A stretch of DNA of 14,998 nt from Cellvibrionaceae bacterium (GTDB taxonomy: Bacteria; Pseudomonadota; Gammaproteobacteria; Pseudomonadales; Cellvibrionaceae). The stretch is taken from positions 1 to 14,998 of the forward strand of contig JAOXRV010000034.1 of the NCBI GenBank assembly GCA_025800435.1. The letters are read 5' to 3'. The notes below the pieces were generated by a model. The model searched no databases, was not told the DNA's origin, and saw only the letters and a list, made by a program, of their open reading frames with translations. Positions 6,497-13,942 of this stretch are shown piece by piece (the first letter of the stretch is position 1; every line of letters begins with the position of its first letter). The translations under genes and the position numbers were made by a program.

Positions 6497-7537
6497 TTAG
6501 CAAATTCGCGGCAGCTGCTCGCCCACCAGCATATCCATCAGTCGCTCGCCACCGAATAAAGTCCTTAGGCTTACCTGGCCACTGCCCTGTTGCACCTCAC
6601 CAATAATGGCGGCGTGGCGCCCAGCTGGGTGGGCGCGCATGGCGGACAATAGTGGCTCGGCGTATTGGCCCGGTACTATGGCCACCAGCTTGCCTTCATT
6701 GGCCAGGTACATGGGCTCTAAACCCAGCAGCTCACACACAGCGCGTACCTGTGGGCGCAGTGGTAGCTGGCTTTCCTGTAGCTGTATATTGGTGCCGCTG
6801 GCCAGGGCAAATTCATTTAATACGGTGGCTAAACCACCGCGGGTAGCATCGCGCAAACAATGAATATCCGGGCAGTGCTGCAATAGGGTTTGCACCAAGC
6901 CATTTAGGGCTCGGCAGTCGCTGGCGATATTACTCTCTAGCATCAGCTCGCCGCGGGCATCCAAAATGGCGGCGCCGTGGTCACCGATATAGCCATTAAT
7001 TAACACTTTATCGCCCACCGTGGCTCGGCAACTGCTGATATTGACCCCCTCGGGTATCACGCCGATGCCGCTGGTATTGATAAATAATTTATCCGCCGCA
7101 CCCTTGGGCACCACTTTGGTATCGCCGGTAACAATACGCACCCCGGCTAAGTCGGCGGCAGCTTTCATAGATTTTACCACCTTGACTAAGGTAGCAATGG
7201 GCAGTCCCTCTTCAAGCACAAAACCACAGCTTAGATACAGCGGCAAGGCGCCGCCCACGCACAGATCGTTAACCGTGCCATTTACCGCCAGGGCACCGAT
7301 ATCGCCACCGTTAAAAAACAGCGGGTCTACCACATAGCTGTCGGTGGTCATGGCCAGTTGCTGGCCCAGTTGGGTTAAGCTGGCAAGCTCAAAGCGAGCT
7401 TGGTCTTCCAGTTGGCTCAGCTCGGTACTGGCAAATGTGGGTACAAATAATTGCTCTATTAAATCTCGGCTAGCGCTACCGCCGGCGCCGTGGGCCAGTG
7501 TGATACGGCCAGCTTCGGGTTTGCAGTAATCAATCAT
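6497..7537 (-). CDS. hypE: HypE, carbamoyl dehydratase of [NiFe]-hydrogenase maturation
   Basis: The protein has 346 residues, the usual HypE length. It has the AIR-synthase-like fold motifs HGAGGSASRDLI (16-27), TTDSYVVDPLFFNGGDIG (64-81), NDLCVGG (90-96) and GDTKVVPKG (138-146). It ends in the invariant PRIC with the terminal Cys346. HypE accepts a carbamoyl group from HypF on this cysteine and dehydrates it with ATP to a thiocyanate, which supplies the cyanide ligands of the active-site iron through the HypC-HypD complex. The C-terminal cysteine and the ATP-binding motifs are intact, so it should be active. It is the last gene of the operon, 19 bases after hypD, and convergent with the methyltransferase-like gene. 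Confidence 0.97.
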   Translation of the reverse strand: MIDYCKPEAGRITLAHGAGGSASRDLIEQLFVPTFASTELSQLEDQARFELASLTQLGQQLAMTTDSYVVDPLFFNGGDIGALAVNGTVNDLCVGGALPLYLSCGFVLEEGLPIATLVKVVKSMKAAADLAGVRIVTGDTKVVPKGAADKLFINTSGIGVIPEGVNISSCRATVGDKVLINGYIGDHGAAILDARGELMLESNIASDCRALNGLVQTLLQHCPDIHCLRDATRGGLATVLNEFALASGTNIQLQESQLPLRPQVRAVCELLGLEPMYLANEGKLVAIVPGQYAEPLLSAMRAHPAGRHAAIIGEVQQGSGQVSLRTLFGGERLMDMLVGEQLPRIC

Positions 7538-7556
7538 GGTATGTAAACCTTGGGCT

Positions 7557-8693
7557 TTAAGCCTCGCGCCGGCGAATTAGGGCTTTGACATCTTGGTATT
7601 GGTAATAGGCAGCACAGGCCCCCTCGGAGGAAACCATCAAGGCCCCTTGTGGTGTCTGGGGGCTGCACTGCACACCAAACTGGGGGCACTGCCAGGGGCT
7701 TTGGCTACCATTTAATACTTCGTTGCAGTGTGGTTCGCAGCCCTTTTGCAGGGCTTGGCGATGCAGCTGAAATTTTACTTCGGCATCGTAGTCGCGGTAG
7801 CAGCCGCGCATTTGTATGCCCGCATCGCCCAGCTCAGGCTGCCCACACCAGTTGGGATCACGGCGCATTTCATACACTGCGGCCATGGCCGCCAAGCCCT
7901 GGCGGTTACCCTGGTGCTTGACCACGCGTTTGTATTGGTTTTCTACCGTGGCTTTATTGCGAATACGCTGCTGTAAAATCATATAAATAGATTGCAGCAA
8001 ATCCAGCGGCTCAAATCCGGTAATAACTAAAGGTTTACCGTAGTCTCGTGCGACAAAGGCAAAGGGAGTCTCGCCCAATACCATGCTGACATGGCCCGGG
8101 GCAATAAAGCCATCTAGGTCGAGTTTGGGGTTGTGCAAAATAGAGCGCAGGGTGGGCACGGTACTTATATGATTGCAGAACAGGGAAAAATTATTAACCC
8201 CCTGATTCTTGGCCGCCATTACCGTTAAGGCGGTGCTGGGCATGGTGGTCTCAAAGCCCAGCGCAAAGAATATCACTTCGCGTTCAGGGTGTTGCTGCGC
8301 CAGTGTCAGCGCATCTAAGGGCGAGTAGACCATGCGAATATCCGCCCCAGAGGCCTTGGCCTCGACCAAGCTCTGGCGTGTACCCGGTACCCGCATGGCA
8401 TCGCCAAAGGTGGTGAAAATTACCTGGGGCTGCTGGGCCAGGGTTATACAGTCGTCGACTCGTTCGCGTGGTAGCACACACACCGGGCAGCCGGGGCCAT
8501 GCACCATTTCTATCCAGTCGGGCAGCAATTGATGAATGCCATAGCGAAACAGGGTATGGGTATGGCCGCCGCAAAATTCCATAATTTTGACTGGATCTGC
8601 TCCGCCTTGGGTGCAAGCAGTTTGCAAGCTGGCAATGTTTGCGAGTATGGCCTTGGCCTGCTCGGGTTGGCGGAATTCGTCGATATATTGCAT
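7557..8693 (-). CDS. hypD: HypD, Fe(CN)2CO assembly iron-sulfur protein
   Basis: The 378-residue protein carries all HypD signatures. These are EFCGGHTH with Cys41 and His44, VHGPGCPVC with Cys69 and Cys72, GFETTMPSTA in the central domain, and APGHVSMVLG. There is a C-terminal set of cysteines (WCGQP, RGCYRDYD, GCEPHCNEV, and SSEGACAAYYQY near the end) that hold the [4Fe-4S] cluster. HypD with HypC forms the scaffold on which iron receives its cyanide and CO ligands, using the Cys41 region and redox-active cysteines. Nothing is missing. AGGAAA lies about 10 bases before the ATG, and hypC ends 11 bases upstream, so expression is coupled to hypC, as expected for partners of one complex. Confidence 0.97.
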   Translation of the reverse strand: MQYIDEFRQPEQAKAILANIASLQTACTQGGADPVKIMEFCGGHTHTLFRYGIHQLLPDWIEMVHGPGCPVCVLPRERVDDCITLAQQPQVIFTTFGDAMRVPGTRQSLVEAKASGADIRMVYSPLDALTLAQQHPEREVIFFALGFETTMPSTALTVMAAKNQGVNNFSLFCNHISTVPTLRSILHNPKLDLDGFIAPGHVSMVLGETPFAFVARDYGKPLVITGFEPLDLLQSIYMILQQRIRNKATVENQYKRVVKHQGNRQGLAAMAAVYEMRRDPNWCGQPELGDAGIQMRGCYRDYDAEVKFQLHRQALQKGCEPHCNEVLNGSQSPWQCPQFGVQCSPQTPQGALMVSSEGACAAYYQYQDVKALIRRREA

Positions 8694-8704
8694 AGCTGGG
8701 TTTC

Positions 8705-8968
8705 CTAACTGGGCCGTTCAGCGGGTGGCAGCTCACCAAGCTGGCGTAATATTTCTAAGGTGTGGGCCGCTTCTTGTGGGTCGATACAGCTCATGGCAAA
8801 ACCCACATGCACCAACACCCACTGACCAATACAGGATTCGGGGTGCTGCTTTGGCGAGAGAATGCAGGCGATATTAACCGGCCGGTAAATGCCGGCCACT
8901 TCCACAGTGGCCATGGCCTGTTGGGCATCGGTAATGGCGACAATGCGCCCGGGTATTCCTAAACACAT
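8705..8968 (-). CDS. hypC: HypC, small chaperone for active-site iron insertion
   Basis: The 87-residue protein begins MCLGIPGRIV, the diagnostic HypC/HupF start. Cys2, exposed after removal of Met1, binds the iron unit and the hydrogenase large-subunit precursor. The OB-fold-like strands and the conserved stretch WVLVHVGFAMSCIDPQEA (50-67) are present. HypC carries the Fe(CN)2CO moiety between HypD and the immature large subunit in the cytosol. Length is normal. An additional cysteine at 61 (MSCID) occurs where alanine, lysine or arginine is more usual; its meaning is unknown. It starts only 7 bases after the hypF stop, with GGAG about 10 bases before the ATG, and is followed by hypD after 11 bases. 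Confidence 0.96.
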   Translation of the reverse strand: MCLGIPGRIVAITDAQQAMATVEVAGIYRPVNIACILSPKQHPESCIGQWVLVHVGFAMSCIDPQEAAHTLEILRQLGELPPAERPS

Positions 8969-8975
8969 CGGGCAA

Positions 8976-11312
8976 TCACTCCGCTGCTTGCTCGGGCGTT
9001 AACTGGGCGGCGGCAATTAGGGCCTGGCCCAGGGCGAGGCCGCCATCATTGGCTGGCAGTTGCCTGGGGCGCAATAGGGCAAAGCCCGCAGCCTCACATT
9101 GAGCCGTTAGCAAATTTAATAGCAATTGGTTTTGGCTGACGCCACCGGCAATGGCAATGGCTTTGCAGCCATGTTGCCTGGCCAGTGCAATGGCCAGCTC
9201 GCCAAAGGCCTGGGCAAGGCCCCGGTGAAAACGAGCGGCAATGACGGCGCGGCTGTGGCCAGCCCAGCAATCGGCCAGTAAATCGGGCCATATGGGGCCG
9301 GGGTCTATCTCGGTAAAATTGCCGATTTTATTGTGGGCAAAACGGTAGGGCCGGTGTTGCTGGCAGTGGTTTAGCTCGGTGTACGCTTCCAGCTCCATTG
9401 CCGCCTGGCCTTCGTAGCTAATTACGCGCTCGCAAATACCCAGGGCGGCGGCGACTGCATCAAACAGTCGCCCGGCAGAACTCGCCGCCGGGCAGTGGCT
9501 GTTTTTTGTCAGCATTTGTTCAATTGGGTTTAGCGGAAGATCGTGAAGGTGGGGCATAATGGCCTGGCTGTGGCGGCGCCAGTCGGCGCCAAAACACTGC
9601 CACAACTGGGCCACTAAATTACGCCAGGGCTGGCTCATGGCTTGCTCGCCGCCGGGAAGGGGGCAGGGTTTAAGGCCGGCTAAACGCTCCGCTTGGCGAT
9701 AATCGCATCTAAAAATTTCACCGCCCCATAGCTGGCCGTTATCGCCAACGCCCAAACCATCCAGGCAAATGCCGATAACTGGCTCTTGTTGCCACAGGTT
9801 TTCCCCCAGGCAACTGGCCAAGTGGGCGTGGTGGTGCTGGCAAGCAATAAGCTTAAGTTGCTGTTGCTGCGCCAATTGTCGGCCCAATTTGCTGGCTTGA
9901 TAATCGCGGTGTAGGTCTACCGCAATGGTCTGGGGTTTAAATTGATAGAGCTGGCTAAAGCGCTTGATGCTATCGCTGTAATCCTGAAAATTGGCTAGGT
10001 TATCTAAATCGCCCATATGTTGGGAGACAATGGCACTGCCGTGTTGCAGCAGGCAAAAGCTATTTTTTAGCTGGGCGCCCATGGCCAGCAGCGGCACTGC
10101 ATTGCCAAATAGTGTTGGCAATTTAATGGCGCTGGGCACATAGGCTCTGGCCCGGCGCAGGGTTTGCGTTTGGCCCGCGACAATTCGCACAATGGAGTCA
10201 TCCAGGCGGTTGACGATAGCCCGGTCGTGTAGTAGAAAGCCATCGGCTATTGGGGCCAGTTGTTGCAGCGCCTGTTGGTTATCAATACAGGGCGGGTGGC
10301 CACTGGCATTGCCTGAGGTGGCGACCAGCGGGCCATTAAATTCATCGCAAATCAGCTGGTAGAGTGGGCTTTGGGGCAACATAAAGCCCACTTGTTTAAG
10401 CCCGGGGGCGATACCCGCTGCCAGTTTACTGCCCGAGTTTTTATCCAGTAATACAATTGGGCTGGTGTTGCTGCTGAGCAGTTCTGCCTCGGCTTGTTCT
10501 AAGCTCGCGTACTGGCTAATGCAGTCGATATTGGCGGCCATTAGTGCAAAGGGTTTATGGGGGCGCTGTTTGCGTTGGCGTAATTTGTTTACCGCGCTTG
10601 GGTTGCAGGCGTCGCACAATAAGTGAAAGGCGCCGACCCCTTTAACGGCAATAATCTCGCCCCGTTGCAAAAGGGTACAAAGTTTGAGGATGGCATCGCG
10701 GTCGTGGCGTTTACCCTTATAATGCAGCCAAATTTTGGGGCCACAGTGGGGGCAGCAATTGGCCTGGGCGTGAAAGCGACGGCTGGCCGGGTTTTTATAT
10801 TCTGCTTGGCAGGCATCACACATGGTGAAGGGCGCCATACTGGTATTGATACGGTCGTAGGGAATGGCATCCACAATGCTCAGGCGCGGGCCGCAGTTGG
10901 TGCAGTTGGTAAAGGGGTAGTGGTAGCGGCGGTTGTTGAGGCTACGCATCTCGGCGTTGCACTCGTCGCAGGGTTTGGTATCAACCGCCACTTGGGTGCG
11001 CACTTTGCCAGCGCCGCTGTGGGCGATACTAAAACTGTCGAAATCTTGATAGCGCAGCCACTGTTGTTCCTGTGTCTCAATTTGAGCCAGGGGTGGGCAT
11101 TCGGGGCCAATACGCTGGCTAAACTGCTGCAGTTGGCTGCGCAGGCCAAAGGCCTCAATATGCACGCCGGTCGGGGTGTTTTTTACCCAGCCCACCAAGC
11201 CGTTTTGTTGGGCTAAACGCCAAATAAAAGGCCGAAAACCCACCCCTTGTACGGTGCCGCGAATCTGCAGGGCTACCCCAAGCCGTTCGCGTTCAGGAAG
11301 CTGTTGACTCAA
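8976..11312 (-). CDS. hypF: HypF, carbamoyltransferase of [NiFe]-hydrogenase maturation
   Basis: All HypF domains are present in the 778 residues. There is an N-terminal acylphosphatase domain (VQGVGFRPF at 21-29, TPTGVHIEAFG). A double zinc-finger region has CxxC pairs at 115/118, 137/140, 165/168 and 187/190. A YrdC-like domain spans about 206-390 (KGVGAFHLLCDA, KQRPHKPFALM, ATSGNASG). A Kae1-like C-terminal domain carries HHHAH (493-497), GVGDNGQLWGGE and PANDGG (753-758). HypF splits carbamoyl phosphate, forms carbamoyl-adenylate and transfers the carbamoyl group to the C-terminal cysteine of HypE. The start is TTG inside the end of the regulator gene (20-base overlap), supported by a strong ribosome site. 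A second TTG at codon 11 (Leu11) is a possible alternative. Confidence 0.96.
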   Translation of the reverse strand: MSQQLPERERLGVALQIRGTVQGVGFRPFIWRLAQQNGLVGWVKNTPTGVHIEAFGLRSQLQQFSQRIGPECPPLAQIETQEQQWLRYQDFDSFSIAHSGAGKVRTQVAVDTKPCDECNAEMRSLNNRRYHYPFTNCTNCGPRLSIVDAIPYDRINTSMAPFTMCDACQAEYKNPASRRFHAQANCCPHCGPKIWLHYKGKRHDRDAILKLCTLLQRGEIIAVKGVGAFHLLCDACNPSAVNKLRQRKQRPHKPFALMAANIDCISQYASLEQAEAELLSSNTSPIVLLDKNSGSKLAAGIAPGLKQVGFMLPQSPLYQLICDEFNGPLVATSGNASGHPPCIDNQQALQQLAPIADGFLLHDRAIVNRLDDSIVRIVAGQTQTLRRARAYVPSAIKLPTLFGNAVPLLAMGAQLKNSFCLLQHGSAIVSQHMGDLDNLANFQDYSDSIKRFSQLYQFKPQTIAVDLHRDYQASKLGRQLAQQQQLKLIACQHHHAHLASCLGENLWQQEPVIGICLDGLGVGDNGQLWGGEIFRCDYRQAERLAGLKPCPLPGGEQAMSQPWRNLVAQLWQCFGADWRRHSQAIMPHLHDLPLNPIEQMLTKNSHCPAASSAGRLFDAVAAALGICERVISYEGQAAMELEAYTELNHCQQHRPYRFAHNKIGNFTEIDPGPIWPDLLADCWAGHSRAVIAARFHRGLAQAFGELAIALARQHGCKAIAIAGGVSQNQLLLNLLTAQCEAAGFALLRPRQLPANDGGLALGQALIAAAQLTPEQAAE

Positions 11313-12774
11313 GCTTGCCTCCCAGGTCTAGGCCGCTGCCTTTATCCAGACCGTAGCGTTCCAGCTTATTGCGCAGCCCCATACGCGATAAGCCCAGTTG
11401 CTCAGCGGTTTTTGATTTGTTGCCACCCAGTCGCAGTAGGGTTTGTTTAATAATGCGCGATTCCAATTGCTCAACACTGTGTTTTAAGCTGCCCTCAGTA
11501 CCGCCACAGGGAGGTGGGTTGGCACTGTAATTCTCGCTGCCCGGTTGCAAAGATGGCGATAGCAGCTCAAGCCCGAGATAATCGCCCTGGGCCAATACCA
11601 GCATTCGCTTAATTTCATTTTGCAGTTCGCGCACATTGCCGGGCCAGTGGTAGTGGCGAAACTGGTTCAGCACATCTTCTTTAAAACCATTTACGCGCTT
11701 GCCGAGGCTGGCCATGGCCTCGTCTAAAATTGCCAAGCTAAGGGGGGCTATATCGTCGCGCCGTTGCCGCAGCGGGGGAAGCTCTAGGGTGAAAGTGGCC
11801 AGGCGGTAGTAGAGGTCTTGGCGGAACTTGCCCTGTGTTACATCCGCTTGTAAATCACGATTGGTGGCAGCAATAATGCGCACATCAATGGGCCTGGGGG
11901 TGTCGCAGCCCAGCGGTCGTATCTCGCGTTCTTGCAGCACACGCAGCAGCTTGGCCTGAAAAGCTGCCGAGGTATCGCCGATTTCATCCAGTAGCACGGT
12001 GCCACCGGCGGCGCTTTCCAGCAGCCCGCGGCGGTCGGCAACAGCGCCGGTAAAGGCCCCTTTAACATGGCCAAACAGCTCGCTATCGAGCAGCTCATCG
12101 GGCAGTGCACCACAGTTTTCAGCCACAAACGGTGCCTCTTGGCGCAGGCTGTTGCAGTGCAGGGCGCGGGCGCAAAGCTCCTTGCCAGTGCCGGTTTCGC
12201 CGGTAATCAGTACATTGACATCAAAGCTGGCAATATTGTGCAGCAGCTCGCAGATGGCGTTCATCGGGCTTGTGTGGCCGCGCACAATGCCGCTGTCCCA
12301 GTTAAAGCGCGCTTGTAGGGCGCGGCGTTTGTTAAGCATGGCCTCGTCGATATTATCGGGCTTGAGTTTTAGCTCGATATTCAGTTGTTCGTTTTTGCGC
12401 TGCTGCTCAAATAGGGTGGTGGCATTGTGTAATTTGCTGTATAGCTCGGCCCTGTCCCAGGGCTTTTGCAAATATTGATAGATATTTCCCTGGGCGACAG
12501 ACTCGGCCAAATCCTGTGGTATTTCGCTGCAACTGAGCAGGCATAAGATATCCGGGTAGTGGGTCTGTACCTGGCGGCAAAACTCCAAGCCACTGAGGCC
12601 GGGCAGCTGTTGGGCACAAATAAATACCTGCACCCACTGACTGGCCAATAACTCGGTGGCCTGCTCAAGGCTACTGGCATAAAAGGCCTCTAGGCCTTGG
12701 GCCTTGGTCAGCAGCGGCTTGAGGGCCGTTAGCATGTTGAGGTCGCTTTCTAAAATTAGTACCGATCTGGCCAC
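11293..12774 (-). CDS. hoxA: HoxA/HupR-like sigma-54 activator with degenerate receiver domain
   Basis: The 493-residue NtrC-family protein has a receiver domain (1-120), a linker, an AAA+ domain and a C-terminal Fis-type helix-turn-helix (about 452-475, GNKSKTAEQLGLSRMGLRNKL). Visible AAA+ motifs are Walker A GETGTGKE (192-199), the sigma-54-contacting GAFTGA (239-244), Walker B TVLLDE (259-264), and arginine-finger-region REIRPLG. In the receiver, alignment to NtrC puts Ala54 (codon GCC, in FICAQQLPG) at the phospho-acceptor aspartate, and Glu9-Ser10 at the acidic pair; Lys104 in LQKPW is kept. Its place in a hyp operon identifies it as the HoxA/HupR type that drives uptake-hydrogenase transcription. 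Relatives act unphosphorylated, which fits the lost aspartate. It starts with GTG behind AAGGAG (12780-12785), overlapping hypB by 19 bases. Confidence 0.92.
   Translation of the reverse strand: MARSVLILESDLNMLTALKPLLTKAQGLEAFYASSLEQATELLASQWVQVFICAQQLPGLSGLEFCRQVQTHYPDILCLLSCSEIPQDLAESVAQGNIYQYLQKPWDRAELYSKLHNATTLFEQQRKNEQLNIELKLKPDNIDEAMLNKRRALQARFNWDSGIVRGHTSPMNAICELLHNIASFDVNVLITGETGTGKELCARALHCNSLRQEAPFVAENCGALPDELLDSELFGHVKGAFTGAVADRRGLLESAAGGTVLLDEIGDTSAAFQAKLLRVLQEREIRPLGCDTPRPIDVRIIAATNRDLQADVTQGKFRQDLYYRLATFTLELPPLRQRRDDIAPLSLAILDEAMASLGKRVNGFKEDVLNQFRHYHWPGNVRELQNEIKRMLVLAQGDYLGLELLSPSLQPGSENYSANPPPCGGTEGSLKHSVEQLESRIIKQTLLRLGGNKSKTAEQLGLSRMGLRNKLERYGLDKGSGLDLGGKLESTAS
11318..11322 (-). 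promoter_or_regulatory. Shine-Dalgarno deciding the TTG start of hypF
   Basis: The minus strand reads GGAGG five bases before the TTG codon at 11312. This perfect site inside the 3' end of the regulator gene supports the rare start codon and suggests translational coupling of hypF to the regulator. Confidence 0.7.
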
Positions 12775-13601
12775 GGTTTCTCCTTGTTAGCCTGCTGTGA
12801 CTCATTACACTGGTGCGAGCCGATGGCTTTACTTTGCCTGGCCAGGCGCAACCACTGGTACCAGTTATCTAGGCCCTCGCCACTGCTGGCACTAAGCGCT
12901 AAAATTCTAATGCCCGGGTTTACCTGGCGTGCGAAGGCCATGCACTGCTCTATTTCAAAATCGAGATGGGGCAGCAAATCAATTTTGTTAAGCAGTAAAA
13001 GATCGGCGGCGTGGAACATATCGGGGTACTTGATTGGTTTATCTTCACCTTCGGTAGTCGATAAAATGGCAACCTTAAAGTCCTCGCCCAAATCAAAAGC
13101 CGCCGGGCACACTAGATTGCCAACGTTTTCAATCATCAGTATTTCGCCGCCGCTTAAGTTCAAATCGGTAACGGCGTGGCCGATTTGATGGGCGTCTAGG
13201 TGACAACCCTTGCCGGTATTAATTTGTACCGCTGGTACCCCAGTTTGGCGAATGCGTTGGGCATCACGGCTGGTCTCTTGGTCACCCTCAATAACCGCTA
13301 GGGGCATTTGTGCTTTAAGCTCGTTTAGGGTGCGGCTAAGCAGGGTGGTTTTGCCGGAGCCCGGGCTGGAAACCAAATTGATACTGAGAATGCCCAGGCG
13401 GGCCAGGCGGGCGCGATTGGCGCGGGCGTACTCATCGTTCTTGCCGAGAATGTCGCGTTCGACTTGAATCATTTTGGCTTGGCTGATACCGGGAGCGTGC
13501 GCTCTGGCTGGGCCTTTGCCATAGTGGTGGCAGCCGTCTTCGGGCCGATGATGGTGCTGATGTTTCTCGTGGCTATCGCTACAACCGCAAACCGTGCACA
13601 T
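12756..13601 (-). CDS. hypB: HypB, GTP-dependent nickel-insertion protein with N-terminal nickel-binding region
   Basis: The 281-residue protein begins MCTVCGC, the high-affinity nickel motif (Cys2, Cys5, Cys7). A short histidine-rich stretch follows at residues 11-26 (HEKHQHHHRPEDGCHH), which could store nickel. The G domain has P-loop SPGSGKTT (79-86), EGDQETSRDA (105-114), the metal-binding Cys133-His134 in GKGCHLDAH, ENVGNLVCP with Cys165, and NKID (205-208). HypB uses GTP hydrolysis to pass nickel, together with HypA, into the large subunit after the iron centre is in place. All active residues are intact. A ribosome site GGAGG (13609-13613) lies 7 bases before the ATG, which overlaps the hypA stop by one base (TAATG). 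Confidence 0.97.
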   Translation of the reverse strand: MCTVCGCSDSHEKHQHHHRPEDGCHHYGKGPARAHAPGISQAKMIQVERDILGKNDEYARANRARLARLGILSINLVSSPGSGKTTLLSRTLNELKAQMPLAVIEGDQETSRDAQRIRQTGVPAVQINTGKGCHLDAHQIGHAVTDLNLSGGEILMIENVGNLVCPAAFDLGEDFKVAILSTTEGEDKPIKYPDMFHAADLLLLNKIDLLPHLDFEIEQCMAFARQVNPGIRILALSASSGEGLDNWYQWLRLARQSKAIGSHQCNESQQANKEKPWPDRY

Positions 13602-13942
13602 TAAACTACCTCCAGTTCTTTAATCTTCATTTCATCACCAGCCACTACTTGCAGTTGGTGGCTGCCGCAGTGGGGGCAGGGCTGATGGCGTTGTTTTACT
13701 GCTACTTGTGTGGCACAGGGCATACACCAAGAAGCACCGGGCACCACTACTATGCGCAGCTTGGAATTGTGGGCGACGGTTTTTTTTGTGACCACATCAA
13801 AGCAAAATTTTAGCGCCGCAAGCTCGACCCCGGCCAGTTCGCCTATTTCTAGATAAACCGTTGTTACCCGAGCAAACCCGTGTTGTTGGGCCTCGGCCTC
13901 GATCAGCTGCAGCAGACTTTCGCACAGTGCCATCTCATGCAT
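13601..13942 (-). CDS. hypA: HypA, nickel metallochaperone
   Basis: The 113-residue protein starts MHEMALCESLL, the diagnostic HypA/HybF beginning in which His2 and the N-terminus bind nickel. The zinc site is formed by Cys73 and Cys76 (WCMPC) and Cys89 and Cys92 (CPHC). Length and motif spacing are those of the family. HypA receives nickel from HypB and docks on the hydrogenase large subunit in the cytosol. The start overlaps the 3' end of the HupK-like gene by 8 bases and the stop overlaps the hypB start by one base, a strongly coupled arrangement. Confidence 0.97.
   Translation of the reverse strand: MHEMALCESLLQLIEAEAQQHGFARVTTVYLEIGELAGVELAALKFCFDVVTKKTVAHNSKLRIVVVPGASWCMPCATQVAVKQRHQPCPHCGSHQLQVVAGDEMKIKELEVV

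Noticed and set aside
8284..8739. 151-codon minus-strand open frame
   Set aside because: It is a shifted frame over the start of hypD. HypD has all its conserved motifs in the other frame.
10623..11216. 197-codon plus-strand open frame
   Set aside because: It is antisense to the zinc-finger and acylphosphatase part of hypF. Its low-complexity Ala/Gly/Val composition is what the opposite strand of GC-rich coding gives.
11999..12478. 159-codon plus-strand open frame
   Set aside because: It is antisense to the AAA+ domain of the regulator; Ser-rich composition, no motif.
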